This document shows, in pieces, positions 56,335 through 64,000 of a stretch of DNA of 64,000 bases. The DNA is taken from positions 3,337,001-3,401,000 of the forward strand of contig NZ_PHHE01000001.1 of the NCBI RefSeq assembly GCF_002813455.1, given 5' to 3'. The notes under the pieces were generated by a model. It was given only the letters and a program-made list of their open reading frames with translations. It had not been told where the DNA came from and did not search any database. Position 1 is the stretch's first letter. Every line of letters starts with the position of its first letter. This DNA is from Pseudomonas baetica. GTDB taxonomy: Bacteria > Pseudomonadota > Gammaproteobacteria > Pseudomonadales > Pseudomonadaceae. Made by a program: the position numbers and the translations under genes.

Positions 56335-57867
56335 TCACTCAGGGATCAGCGGCAATTCGAGCAAAAACGTGGTGCCCCGATCAACCACGCTGCGGCACTC
56401 GATTCGGCCACCATGGTGATCAACCACGGCTTTGACCATCGACAGACCCAGGCCTACGCCATCGATCCCTTGGGCTGAGGAAAAGCGCCGGTATTGAATG
56501 AACAGATCGGGCAACTCTTCGGCGGCGATACCTTTGCCTTGATCCGTCAGCTCGCAGCGCAACCATTCATTATTGCAACTGACACGCAACTGAATCGTGG
56601 TGTCGGCCGGGCTGTACTTGATGGCGTTTTCCAGCAGATTGAACAGCGCGCGTGTCAGCAGCCCCTGGTCGGCCGACACCAGCCGTTCCTGGGATTGCTC
56701 ATCCATCTCGTGCAGCAGTTCGATGTGTTTTTGCTGGGCGATCGGCAACGCCTGATCGAGCACATCGAGTACCAGCATGGCGAACAGGCTCGGCTGGAAC
56801 TGATAGGTCTCGGATTCGGCCCGAGCCAGCAACACGAAGCCGTCAGTCAGATCTAAAGCGCGGCGGACCTGACGCTCGATCTGCTCAAACAACGGTGCAT
56901 CAACCCCAGCCTGATGACGGTGGACATCGAGCAGAGCAAGGATCGCCGAATGAGGCGCCCGCAGATCGTGGGAGAGGAATCGCAGCAAGACGCCGCGTTG
57001 CTCCTCGGCTTCACGCTCGGCACTCAGATCCGTCAAGCTCAGCAGCCATCCGATTGGCGTGTCGCCGTCCACCGGCAGCAACGCGGCACGCTCCAGGCGC
57101 AAGCTGCGTTCCTTGTGATCGCGAAACTCCAGTAGCGGCAGGGCGGACAACAGTGGACGCGACGCTGTGGACAACTCCGGGTAACCAAGCTGCGCCAATT
57201 GATCGAGAACGTCATCTCCCACCAAAGAATGATCGAACAGATGGCGAGCCTTGCGATTGCCCAACAGAATCTGCCCCTTGGGGTCGCTGATCAATGTGGC
57301 AACGGGCAAGTACTCCAGCCCGTCAGCGATGAACCGCCGCGTATCGCGAGTACGGCTCATGGCTTGCTCGAGCGCCATGATCTGGCCCTGCAAGCGATCA
57401 GCGCTGGTGAACTGTGCACGGCGGCGCTCGGGAAAGACTTTCGGTTCGCTGTCGAGGCGCGCCAGTTCCCAACCGAAATACGTGAGCACCACACTCAGGC
57501 GCCGCCAGTTCCAGATCAGATAACCGAACAGCATGCCCAGCGCGGAGGGCGTGGGCGACCAAAAGCGTTTGAGTTCCGCCAGACCGGCGCTGGTCGCCAA
57601 TACGCACGCGATGCCGACCAGCGTGACCCATAACGCCAGTCGCGGCCGCCACAGCAACAGCCCCAGCACGCATGCCACAAACACCACTGACACCAACGCG
57701 CTCAACCCCGGCGTTACGTCGTGCAGATTGACCTGCGCTCGATACGAAAGCAGCGCAGTCAGCGGTAACAGCACTAGACTTATCCACAACCATTCGCGCA
57801 CCAACTGGCGAAACAGTCGCTGGACCTGGCTCGGCTCGCGGCTTTCATGCCGTCGGCGGTCATTCAT
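56335..57867 (-). CDS. membrane sensor histidine kinase lacking an obvious extracytoplasmic domain
   Basis: 510 aa. Residues about 25-130 hold four closely spaced hydrophobic helices ending in LIWNWRRLSVVL, followed by a PAS-like domain (about 180-280) and HisKA with LRFLSHDLRAPHSAIL (His near 300). The HATPase domain has LLENAIKYSPAD and a GVGLGLSMVKAVVDHHGG box near 475. In related CHASE2 kinases a large periplasmic CHASE2 domain follows the first helix; here it is missing. The signal is unknown. It is divergent from the response regulator below, its likely partner, with about 165 bases between. Confidence 0.83.
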   Translation of the reverse strand: MNDRRRHESREPSQVQRLFRQLVREWLWISLVLLPLTALLSYRAQVNLHDVTPGLSALVSVVFVACVLGLLLWRPRLALWVTLVGIACVLATSAGLAELKRFWSPTPSALGMLFGYLIWNWRRLSVVLTYFGWELARLDSEPKVFPERRRAQFTSADRLQGQIMALEQAMSRTRDTRRFIADGLEYLPVATLISDPKGQILLGNRKARHLFDHSLVGDDVLDQLAQLGYPELSTASRPLLSALPLLEFRDHKERSLRLERAALLPVDGDTPIGWLLSLTDLSAEREAEEQRGVLLRFLSHDLRAPHSAILALLDVHRHQAGVDAPLFEQIERQVRRALDLTDGFVLLARAESETYQFQPSLFAMLVLDVLDQALPIAQQKHIELLHEMDEQSQERLVSADQGLLTRALFNLLENAIKYSPADTTIQLRVSCNNEWLRCELTDQGKGIAAEELPDLFIQYRRFSSAQGIDGVGLGLSMVKAVVDHHGGRIECRSVVDRGTTFLLELPLIPE

Positions 57868-58031
57868 GAGGAAAAAGGGCAGGGCGGGTGAATGGTTTCA
57901 TAGGCCACAGGTCTGAGACATGACTCGAAGAATCATAGCGGACGTCGACCACCGGCGGCCGCTTACTTTCATAGCGTTGGCTGAGCGACCAAAGTTGACG
58001 GCCAATGCCCAGCAACAAGGAACCATCGCGT

Positions 58032-58751
58032 ATGCGAGTTGCGATACTGGACGATGAACCCGCCGAACTGCGCCGGGTTGAGCAGACCCTGCAGCAAATG
58101 GCCGATGCTGGCGAACAGCCTTGGTCGCTACACAGCTTCGAACGCGGCGAGGATCTGCTGCGACAGCTGCGCCGTGAAACCTTCGACCTGTTGATCCTTG
58201 ACTGGCAACTGCCCGACCTCACGGGGCTGATGCTGCTGCGCTGGACTCGCGAACATATGGAGGCACCACCCGCAGCAATCATGCTCACCAGCCGCGACGG
58301 CGAAAGCGATATCGTCCAGGCCCTCAACGCCGGCGCCGACGACTACGTCAGCAAGCCGTTCCGGCCCAATGAGTTAAAGGCGCGGGTAGCGGCGGTATTA
58401 CGTCGGCATCACCAGCAACGTAGCGCCGCCGCCGAAGTGCTGAGCTTCAATGACCTGACCTTCGATGACGCCGAACTGACGGTGACCCGCGAGGGCAAAT
58501 CCATTGTCATGACCGAACGCGAGTACCGCCTGGCGCGCTGCCTGTTCAGCAACCTCGGGCGACCGTTGTCGCGGGATTATCTGTACGAACGCTTCTGGCC
58601 CCACGAAGAAATCGCCTCGTCACGGCCGCTCGATACGCACATCTACCGGCTGCGTAACAAGCTGGGGCTGACGGCAGATCGTGGGTGGCAGTTGCTGACG
58701 ATTTACGGGTATGGGTATCGGTTGGAGAGTGTGACGACGGCGGGCGAGTGA
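58032..58751 (+). CDS. OmpR-type response regulator
   Basis: 239 aa. The receiver domain (1-125) has acidic DD at 7-8, the phospho-acceptor D57 in LLILDWQLPD and lysine in YVSKPF near 110. The C-terminal winged helix (about 135-235) ends with THIYRLRNKL and IYGYGYRLE, typical of OmpR/PhoB. I start at MRVAILDDEP with AAGGAA upstream rather than at the ATG nine codons before. The histidine kinase gene opposite is the likely partner. The target genes are unknown. Confidence 0.88.
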   Translation: MRVAILDDEPAELRRVEQTLQQMADAGEQPWSLHSFERGEDLLRQLRRETFDLLILDWQLPDLTGLMLLRWTREHMEAPPAAIMLTSRDGESDIVQALNAGADDYVSKPFRPNELKARVAAVLRRHHQQRSAAAEVLSFNDLTFDDAELTVTREGKSIVMTEREYRLARCLFSNLGRPLSRDYLYERFWPHEEIASSRPLDTHIYRLRNKLGLTADRGWQLLTIYGYGYRLESVTTAGE

Positions 58752-58762
58752 ATCGCGGGTAA

Positions 58763-58797
58763 TAAAAAAGGCCAACGCAATGCGTTGGCCTTTTTCG
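58763..58797 (+). terminator. Rho-independent terminator of the response regulator gene
   Basis: AAAAAGGCCAACGCA, ATGCGTTGGCC then TTTTTC, an 11-bp stem 12 bases after the stop. Confidence 0.88.
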
Positions 58798-59098
58798 TTG
58801 GAGCCGACCGGGATGTAGGTTCACTGTTGGCGCTGGTGCGACTTTAACCCAGACTGTCGGAATTCATTGACCCACCCGAATACTCAGTAAACGATGGCCT
58901 TGCGCGGGATTTCAGCTGCTGAATATGGGTCAGTCAAAATCAGCAGCTTGGGTCAAAGTCGCACCAGCGCCAACACAGTGGTCATTCACAGCATCTCACC
59001 CGCCAACAAGGCCCGGGTCTGGAGGAAACAAGGTCAAGGCTTCAACGAGAGGGCGACAAAAAGCCACCTCTCAGAGGCACGCATCAAAAAAAACCGGA
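58798..59098. other. intergenic region carrying a long inverted repeat
   Basis: About 300 bases without a supportable gene. Nearly half is taken by the 151-base inverted-repeat element described separately; the rest is nondescript. Confidence 0.6.
58825..58975. repeat. 151-bp element with 27-bp terminal inverted repeats (MITE-like)
   Basis: 58825-58851 (TGTTGGCGCTGGTGCGACTT...) and 58949-58975 are inverse complements with one mismatch, around 97 bases that contain TTCAGCTGCTGAA and TGACCCA/TGGGTCA palindromic pairs. No transposase and no clear target-site duplication is seen. Confidence 0.6.
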
Positions 59099-59362
59099 TT
59101 AGCTGACGACAGCCCCTTTCGGGCCACTGGCAATCAACGCGGCCCCGCAGGCGGTTTTCATACCGTCGAGCGCGATGGGGGTGCCATCGACGGTGTAGGT
59201 GCTGCTGCCTTCGGCAATCGGGAATATCCCTTTGCACAACGGGCAACTGACCTTGTGACCGACCCCGGCGATCGGCTTGCCGTTGAGGTCGGTCTGGTGG
59301 AAGGCTTCGAGGACTTTTCCACCGTGGGTGGTGGAGTCGCCCAAGCGAATTGCGTCTTTCAT
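59099..59362 (-). CDS. PAAR-domain protein (type VI secretion spike tip)
   Basis: 87 aa, nearly a bare PAAR domain. It begins MKDAIRLGDSTTHGGKVLEA and has histidine and cysteine positions (GHKVSCPLC, CGAALIA) typical of the metal-binding tip that caps VgrG. A strong GGAGG Shine-Dalgarno lies 7 bases before the ATG. It is next to Rhs-type toxin genes, so it may sharpen the spike that delivers the Rhs effector. No vgrG lies in the window. Confidence 0.9.
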   Translation of the reverse strand: MKDAIRLGDSTTHGGKVLEAFHQTDLNGKPIAGVGHKVSCPLCKGIFPIAEGSSTYTVDGTPIALDGMKTACGAALIASGPKGAVVS

Positions 59363-59503
59363 TTCGTCCCTCCTTTGACTATTGGTCGCTAACTCACACT
59401 CATTCGGGCTCAGTCCGCGTTTATCGAGCACGGCAACTCCATTCAACCCTCTCGTCGTGATCAACTGCAAAGACGACGGAACACAGGTGCTGCAGACAAC
59501 TAG

Positions 59504-59629
59504 TTAGTCCGAGAGAAGAGCGGCAAATTTTCGATGTACTTCTGCAAGTTCCAAAGCTTCTGATTCAAATAACTCGACCGGGTCGTCGTGTTCAGTAATT
59601 GCCTTGATCTGGATAGATATTTTCACCAA
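59504..59629 (-). CDS. 41-codon frame, possible remnant of a small (immunity-like) gene
   Basis: Opens at TTG or GTG and reads VKISIQIKAITEHDDPVELF then an acidic helix ending AALLSD. An in-frame TAG lies just before the TTG, and no Shine-Dalgarno is present. The composition looks protein-like. It may be the 3' end of a decayed gene between the NTF2-like immunity gene and the PAAR gene. Confidence 0.25.
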   Translation of the reverse strand: MVKISIQIKAITEHDDPVELFESEALELAEVHRKFAALLSD

Positions 59630-59685
59630 GCACTAACTTACATCAACTCGTGCACAGGTGATTTTCTTCAGAGACCGGTTTAGGG

Positions 59686-60114
59686 CTAAATCGCATGACG
59701 ACGCTCCCATTTCTCACTGCTAGCGCGCCAAACGCTAACCCCATCAATTTTTGGTTCATCACGCTCTACGATCATGGTGTATCGATAACGTTGTTTCAGC
59801 CATTTTTTTCTGACTGCCTGAATATTCGTTTCCTTATCTAGCTGTTCTTCGGTATCAGCTAAAATGGTCTGTTCATACTCCGGAGGCTGTCCAGTACCTA
59901 ATGTATCGAGCCTTGCTGATCCAAGAGCAATTGAAGCTTTCACACTCAGATTTTCAGAGAATATCGCTTCCAACCTTGATTTTGCTGCTTCATTCGCCTT
60001 AGTCCGATACCCCGAATCAGTCTTGTATGCGTCGCATCGCTTCTCGGCATGAAATCCCACCTCCCACTCATGCATCTGCGAAAGAAAATTTTGTAATCGC
60101 TCACTAGGTGACAT
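59686..60114 (-). CDS. NTF2-fold immunity protein
   Basis: 142 aa, cytosolic, AT-richer than the chromosome. The sequence opens SERLQNFLSQMHEWEVGF, has a helical middle, a PPEYEQTI segment, then beta strands RYRYTMIVER and a W-rich end (VWRASSEKWERRHAI), the pattern of NTF2-type immunity proteins found behind polymorphic toxins. TAGGAG precedes the ATG by 8 bases. It starts 12 bases after the endonuclease toxin stop, so it is presumably the antidote to that toxin. Confidence 0.68.
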   Translation of the reverse strand: MSPSERLQNFLSQMHEWEVGFHAEKRCDAYKTDSGYRTKANEAAKSRLEAIFSENLSVKASIALGSARLDTLGTGQPPEYEQTILADTEEQLDKETNIQAVRKKWLKQRYRYTMIVERDEPKIDGVSVWRASSEKWERRHAI

Positions 60115-60126
60115 AAAACGCTCCTA

Positions 60127-60691
60127 TCAACAATCACACGAACAAGGGTTGTGGAATAGCCGACTTTCAGTATTCCCGTCAACTCTCGCCTGGTACAAAA
60201 CAGAATGAGGTCGAGTGGCACCTTCATCGTACTGAGGGGTGACACGTACTATTACGTTACTACCGCCTTTAACAGCTTCGGCAATATCTCCCTCAAAGTC
60301 ACGGAACTCACCACGGTTAACACTAGGGGCTTGAGGAAAAATGTTCCCCTTACCACCGCTTCCACCCAGTCGATTTCCGATGGCATGGCCAGCGTCGTCC
60401 GTATTACAGCCTAAGTTACGCGCAAACCCCCGTGAACTGGTGTTGGTATCTGTCCCAGTTCCCAAATCTTCAGGTCGAATTTTCGCGGTTACCTGTTTGC
60501 GCCATATCCTTGCCCTTCTCCAACATGTCCCAACTCTTGCTCGGCAATACTTTGGCGACCATCGCCTGCACCTGACTCGGCACCTCTTCAGGCCCCGGCG
60601 GGTTCAACGGCCATTCCGGTTTACCGATGTAGCTGCCATCGCTCCAGGTGTCCGCCGGGTCTTTGCCGAACAGCACACGCGCCGGGCCCAT
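60127..60691 (-). pseudogene. orphan polymorphic-toxin gene, DNA/RNA non-specific endonuclease domain, frameshifted
   Basis: The first 73 codons start at an ATG with AGGAG (MGPARVLFGKDPADTW...DMAQTG) and stop at 60470. The second part in another frame (from about VTAKIRPEDLGTGTD) runs to 60127. It carries the endonuclease signature DDAGHAIGNRLGGSGGKGN, then PQAPSVNRGEFRDFE. Removing one G near 60483 would join both into a protein of about 187 aa. The toxin would degrade nucleic acid in a target cell. The preceding region looks like the linker before the toxin domain of a larger effector, so this may be a displaced C-terminal cassette. Confidence 0.7.
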
Positions 60692-60883
60692 CAAGAAAAC
60701 TCCTAAGACTCTTATCGTTCCTGGATCCGCGAGAACTGATATTTCGTCAAGCTTGATATTCTGATCACAATCGACTGCAGTGCCATGAAGGGTGAAGCAT
60801 CTTAGACTCTTCATAATTTGAACCCCAGGGTTCACGTTTTATAAACATCAAAAAACGGTGCACCCTGAAGGATTCTAGAAGTG

Positions 60884-61234
60884 TTATTGCGCCTTGACCC
60901 ACGCGGAAATCATTTTCTTTATTTCATCCATCAAGGATAGTTTTCCGAATATAACAAGCTCACATCCCGCTTCCTTGTCGTTGTACGAGGAAACCTCATC
61001 GACCTCCTCGTCTAATACTATTCTAAGAATTTGACCATTTACCTCATTTCTTGCAGAAAAAATTGGATTTCCGTCCATGAACGGCGTGCCGTTTGAAAAG
61101 AATGTATTGTAAAAAGGCGCCTTGAATACTTCACTAGCGACTTCGTTTTTCTGAACCTCTAGATAAAAGAATTTATAAAGATCCTGCTCTAGCTGGAAAT
61201 AGCTGTCTTTGTTGCTCAGGTAGTCATCAAACAT
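60884..61234 (-). CDS. putative immunity protein for the Rhs toxin
   Basis: 116 aa, family not recognised, cytosolic and AT-rich. It begins MFDDYLSNKDSYFQLEQDLY, is acidic overall and ends in a helix with ISAWVKAQ. The ATG is 5 bases after the Rhs stop, and its GGAG Shine-Dalgarno sits within the last Rhs codons, the typical toxin-immunity arrangement. Function is inferred only from position. Confidence 0.7.
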   Translation of the reverse strand: MFDDYLSNKDSYFQLEQDLYKFFYLEVQKNEVASEVFKAPFYNTFFSNGTPFMDGNPIFSARNEVNGQILRIVLDEEVDEVSSYNDKEAGCELVIFGKLSLMDEIKKMISAWVKAQ

Positions 61235-61239
61235 TTTTT

Positions 61240-64000
61240 CTACTCCACAAATGCTTTGCCAGTAATTACTTCGATATCAACGCGCTCACCTTTGGTATCG
61301 TTTACCTTGAACGTCTTACTGATATACGCATCCGCTCCGCCGCACTTAGCCGAATTATCGATATATTTGTCCGCCTTCTTGAAAGCATCCTGTCGGGCTG
61401 CTAGGTCTTTCTTATTGAGTTTTCCTTTCAACTCCTCAAGCTTTTTCTTAGCATCGCTAGCGGTCAGAGGCGTATCTTGGTTCCATGCGACAGACTCTTC
61501 AAGCTTGGCACCTTGAGCTTGAATACGTCCTCTATGGGCTGCCAATCCTAAAGGATCGACCCACCCCATAGGATTCGGGGCATACTGATAAATATTTATG
61601 CCACCCTCATAACTTATTGGGTCCTTACTAATAAACCGCCCTACCCCCGGATCATAGTACCGATACCGGTTGTAATGCAGCCCCGTCTCATGATCGTGAT
61701 ACTGCCCCTGGAACCGTATCGGGTTCATAACGCCATGCTGCCGCGCCCACTCCGAACGCTGCTCCGTCACCTGCCCCCACGCCTTGTACTGCGCGGTCCA
61801 CGCCATGTTGCCTTGCGAGTCCGTCAGTTCCTGCGGCGTACCGAGGTGATCGCATTGATACCAGGCCAACGCGTCAAACACTAATGCCGTGGCCTTGTGA
61901 TTCCACAACGGGTCCTCATCCAGACTGTATTCACCACTGTAATCCGGCAGTCCGATCAGATCGATTGGCGCATGCCGTACAGCCTGAGCGATCGGGACGA
62001 AGGTGCCCGGTTCGAAGACGTAGTGCACCGTGCGACCCGGTTCGCCATCGCTTTGCGCTGGGCTGCTTTCCCAAGCGAGGTTGTCGCCATCCCAGCCGTA
62101 CAAGGTGAAGCCGCAGCCGAGTTCGCGTTGTTTGCGGGCGTGTTCGTTTCTGTTCCAGAGGGAACCTGCTTCCGGGCGCTGTTTGTAGTGGGCACGGGAA
62201 TTTTTGTGCAGGCGGCGTCCCAACGCGTCGTAGGCGAAATCCACGCTCAGGCGCGAGTCTTCGAAATGCACCAGTCGATCAAACAAATCCCACTGCAGAT
62301 CACTGCGTTGACCGTTGTGCCAGCGCTGGATCTGATTACCGCGCTCGTCGTAATCGTAGTGGGTGCCGGCGTATTCGCGCAGCAAGTTGTCGACCAGTTT
62401 GCTGCGCGGTGGGGTCAGGTCCAGTGGGCGGCGAATTTCCGTTGCCTTGTCGTCCAGCAAGTTGCCGGCCGGGTCGAAGGCGAAGGTTTCCACGCCTTGA
62501 CGTGTGGTAGCGCTGAGCAGTCGGCCGACGGGATCGTAACGATAGGCGAGCGGGCCACGACGACTGTCGTTGATGTCGGTCAGTTGGCCGGCAGCGTCGT
62601 AGGTGTATTCGCGTTTGAGCAGTGTGGATTTGTCGTCGCTGCAGCCCAGCAGTTGCTCTTGGAGGCGACCGGCAGGGTCCCAGCTTTGAGTTTGCAGCAG
62701 GTGGTTGCCTTGATGGCGGGCGACTTCGCGGTGCAGGTCGTCGCGCTCGTAACCGATCAGTTCGTGGTCGTCCAGGCGCAGACCGAGCAGGTGGCCGCTG
62801 CCGTAGGTCAACCAACTGACGCGGTGGCCGTCCGGGCGCACGGTAGCAACACGCTGATTCAGCACGTCGTACTCGTGCTGCCAGATTGCGACGGTGGGCT
62901 TTTCCAGTCCTAGGTAATGTTGGTGCTCGCGCAGCAGATTGCCGGCCGGGTCGTGGAACCATTGCAGGCGGCTGTCGGCGTTGTCGGCCAGCACCAGGTT
63001 GCCGTTGCCATCGTAGGCGAAAGTTTCGCTTTGCGACTGGTCGCCCAAGGTGGCGCGACGCTCGGTCAAGCGGCCCATCGGGTCGAAGCTCAACGAGATG
63101 ACGCGTTGGCCATTTATCGATTGCGCGAGGCGCCCGGTGAGTGGGTCGTACTGATAGCGCGTGCTGCGTCCATCGAAACCGCGTTCTTCGAGCAAACGAC
63201 CGACCGGGTCGTAGTGGAACTGCGCACGCTGTTCGTTTTCGTTTTCCAGCGCCGTTAACCGCCCGAGACGGTCCCAGCGATAGCGCAGGGTTTGCTCGGC
63301 AGCGTCGATGCGTTCGGCGATCAAGCCAGCAGCGGTATAACTCCAGGTGGTGCAGCGATCCAGACCATCTACATGCGCCAACAATCGACCTTCGGCGTCG
63401 CGCTCAAAGCGTTCCTCGGTCTTGTCCGGGTGCTTGATCAGCACCAGTTGGCCAGCCTTGTATTCGTATTCGATGGCGTTGCCGGCGGCGTCGGCGTCGG
63501 TGAAGCAGATCATTTGCCCCAGTTCGTTGTACTCCCACGCGCTGGTTTTGCCCGAGCAATCGACGTATTCGACCAGTTGCCCGGCGTCGTTGTAGTCCAA
63601 CGTCTTTTCGTTGCCGTTGGCGTCCTTGATCGCGGTGGGCTGGCCGGATTTGTTGTAGGCGTATTCGGTTTTGTTACCCAGCGGATCGAGCGCTTCGACC
63701 AGATTGCCTTGGTCGTCATAGGCGCGCTGCCACTGACCGCCCTCAGCATCGCTGATCTTGATCAGCAGATCCTGATCATCGTAGGCGTAATGCATCACCG
63801 TGTGATCGGCGCGGATGTGTTCGAGCAGGTTGCTGCGTTCATCGTAGCTGTAGCGATCGGTGCTGCCGTCGGCATTCACACGGCGCACGATGTTCTTCGC
63901 CTCGTCGCGGAAGAACCATTCCGAACGCTCATCGGCGTAGCGAATGCGATAGGTGTAGCCAAGGATGTCGTAGTAGTGCCAGGTCTCGTTGCCGAGAGCA
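61240..64000 (-). CDS. Rhs-family protein with C-terminal toxin domain, partial (N-terminus outside the window)
   Basis: The frame is open to the right edge, so at least 919 residues are visible and the N-terminus is missing. Dozens of YD repeats (Y-D-x-x-G-x-L/R) form the Rhs shell that encloses the toxin. The conserved core end GLHYNRYRYYDPGVGRFISKDPISYEGGINIYQYAPNPMGWVDPLGL is near 61543-61680. DPLGL marks the self-cleavage junction; the last 100 residues (61243-61542) are a variable, AT-richer domain I do not recognise. It is probably delivered by a type VI system through the neighbouring PAAR protein. Its immunity gene follows directly. Confidence 0.92.
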   Translation of the reverse strand, partial: ALGNETWHYYDILGYTYRIRYADERSEWFFRDEAKNIVRRVNADGSTDRYSYDERSNLLEHIRADHTVMHYAYDDQDLLIKISDAEGGQWQRAYDDQGNLVEALDPLGNKTEYAYNKSGQPTAIKDANGNEKTLDYNDAGQLVEYVDCSGKTSAWEYNELGQMICFTDADAAGNAIEYEYKAGQLVLIKHPDKTEERFERDAEGRLLAHVDGLDRCTTWSYTAAGLIAERIDAAEQTLRYRWDRLGRLTALENENEQRAQFHYDPVGRLLEERGFDGRSTRYQYDPLTGRLAQSINGQRVISLSFDPMGRLTERRATLGDQSQSETFAYDGNGNLVLADNADSRLQWFHDPAGNLLREHQHYLGLEKPTVAIWQHEYDVLNQRVATVRPDGHRVSWLTYGSGHLLGLRLDDHELIGYERDDLHREVARHQGNHLLQTQSWDPAGRLQEQLLGCSDDKSTLLKREYTYDAAGQLTDINDSRRGPLAYRYDPVGRLLSATTRQGVETFAFDPAGNLLDDKATEIRRPLDLTPPRSKLVDNLLREYAGTHYDYDERGNQIQRWHNGQRSDLQWDLFDRLVHFEDSRLSVDFAYDALGRRLHKNSRAHYKQRPEAGSLWNRNEHARKQRELGCGFTLYGWDGDNLAWESSPAQSDGEPGRTVHYVFEPGTFVPIAQAVRHAPIDLIGLPDYSGEYSLDEDPLWNHKATALVFDALAWYQCDHLGTPQELTDSQGNMAWTAQYKAWGQVTEQRSEWARQHGVMNPIRFQGQYHDHETGLHYNRYRYYDPGVGRFISKDPISYEGGINIYQYAPNPMGWVDPLGLAAHRGRIQAQGAKLEESVAWNQDTPLTASDAKKKLEELKGKLNKKDLAARQDAFKKADKYIDNSAKCGGADAYISKTFKVNDTKGERVDIEVITGKAFVE

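Noticed and set aside
61897..62913. 338-codon plus-strand frame over the Rhs gene
   Set aside because: Antisense to YD repeats; repetitive V/A/Q composition arises from the repeat.

Overview
The window looks like chromosomal DNA of a fluorescent Pseudomonas (P. fluorescens/koreensis type). It is GC-rich, dotted with Pseudomonas REP pairs (core GTGGGAGCGAGCCTGCTCGCGAA), and its gene order follows blocks known from P. aeruginosa. Nothing was searched; product names come from reading motifs and from remembered family sequences and gene order.

Layout. (1) About 1-12.9 kb is an envelope and c-di-GMP block: engB, two cytochromes c, dsbA, an EEP-family nuclease, the diguanylate cyclase dgcP, the amidase lipoprotein ampDh2, an EAL phosphodiesterase, the alginate regulators kinB/algB, then a small operon (unknown membrane peptide, DUF1328 protein, Ivy-type lysozyme inhibitor) behind a candidate sigma-54 promoter. 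(2) About 13-27 kb is transport and membrane maintenance: gltP, a SpmA/SpmB-like protein, a four-gene MCE (Mla-like) lipid transport operon, a DUF5924 protein, a membrane-anchored M16 peptidase, a Na/Pi symporter, a TerC protein and a citrate transporter. (3) About 27.4-33.8 kb holds small catabolic genes and the choline-O-sulfate locus (LysR regulator, betC, choX, SulP transporter). (4) About 33.9-36.8 kb is aroE-hemF and qor. (5) 36.8-41.9 kb is a five-gene cluster placed between qor and tsaC, which I remember as neighbours in P. aeruginosa (PA0023/PA0022). It encodes a FeeM/LuxI-like acyltransferase, a haem-oxygenase-like di-iron enzyme, a BtaA-like (DUF3419) SAM enzyme, a CqsA/BioF-like alpha-oxoamine synthase and a PaaK-like acyl-CoA ligase. 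Three of these families classically act on the aminobutyryl part of SAM. The ligase frame is broken at a run of seven C. (6) About 42-56 kb is the conserved origin-proximal housekeeping block: tsaC, dprA, a LysM protein, def-fmt-rsmB-trkA, TPR and PilZ proteins, an LpxL/HtrB-type acyltransferase, tag, glyQ-glyS-gmhB and hdtS/plsC. (7) About 56.3-58.8 kb is a divergent histidine kinase/OmpR-type regulator pair. (8) 59-64 kb is a polymorphic-toxin locus: PAAR protein, NTF2-like immunity protein, a frameshifted endonuclease toxin, an unknown immunity protein and an Rhs protein that runs off the right edge with an unrecognised 100-residue C-terminal toxin domain.

The strongest candidate for an undescribed system is the 36.8-41.9 kb cluster. 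Next are the Rhs toxin/immunity modules and the sigma-54-type operon beside algB.
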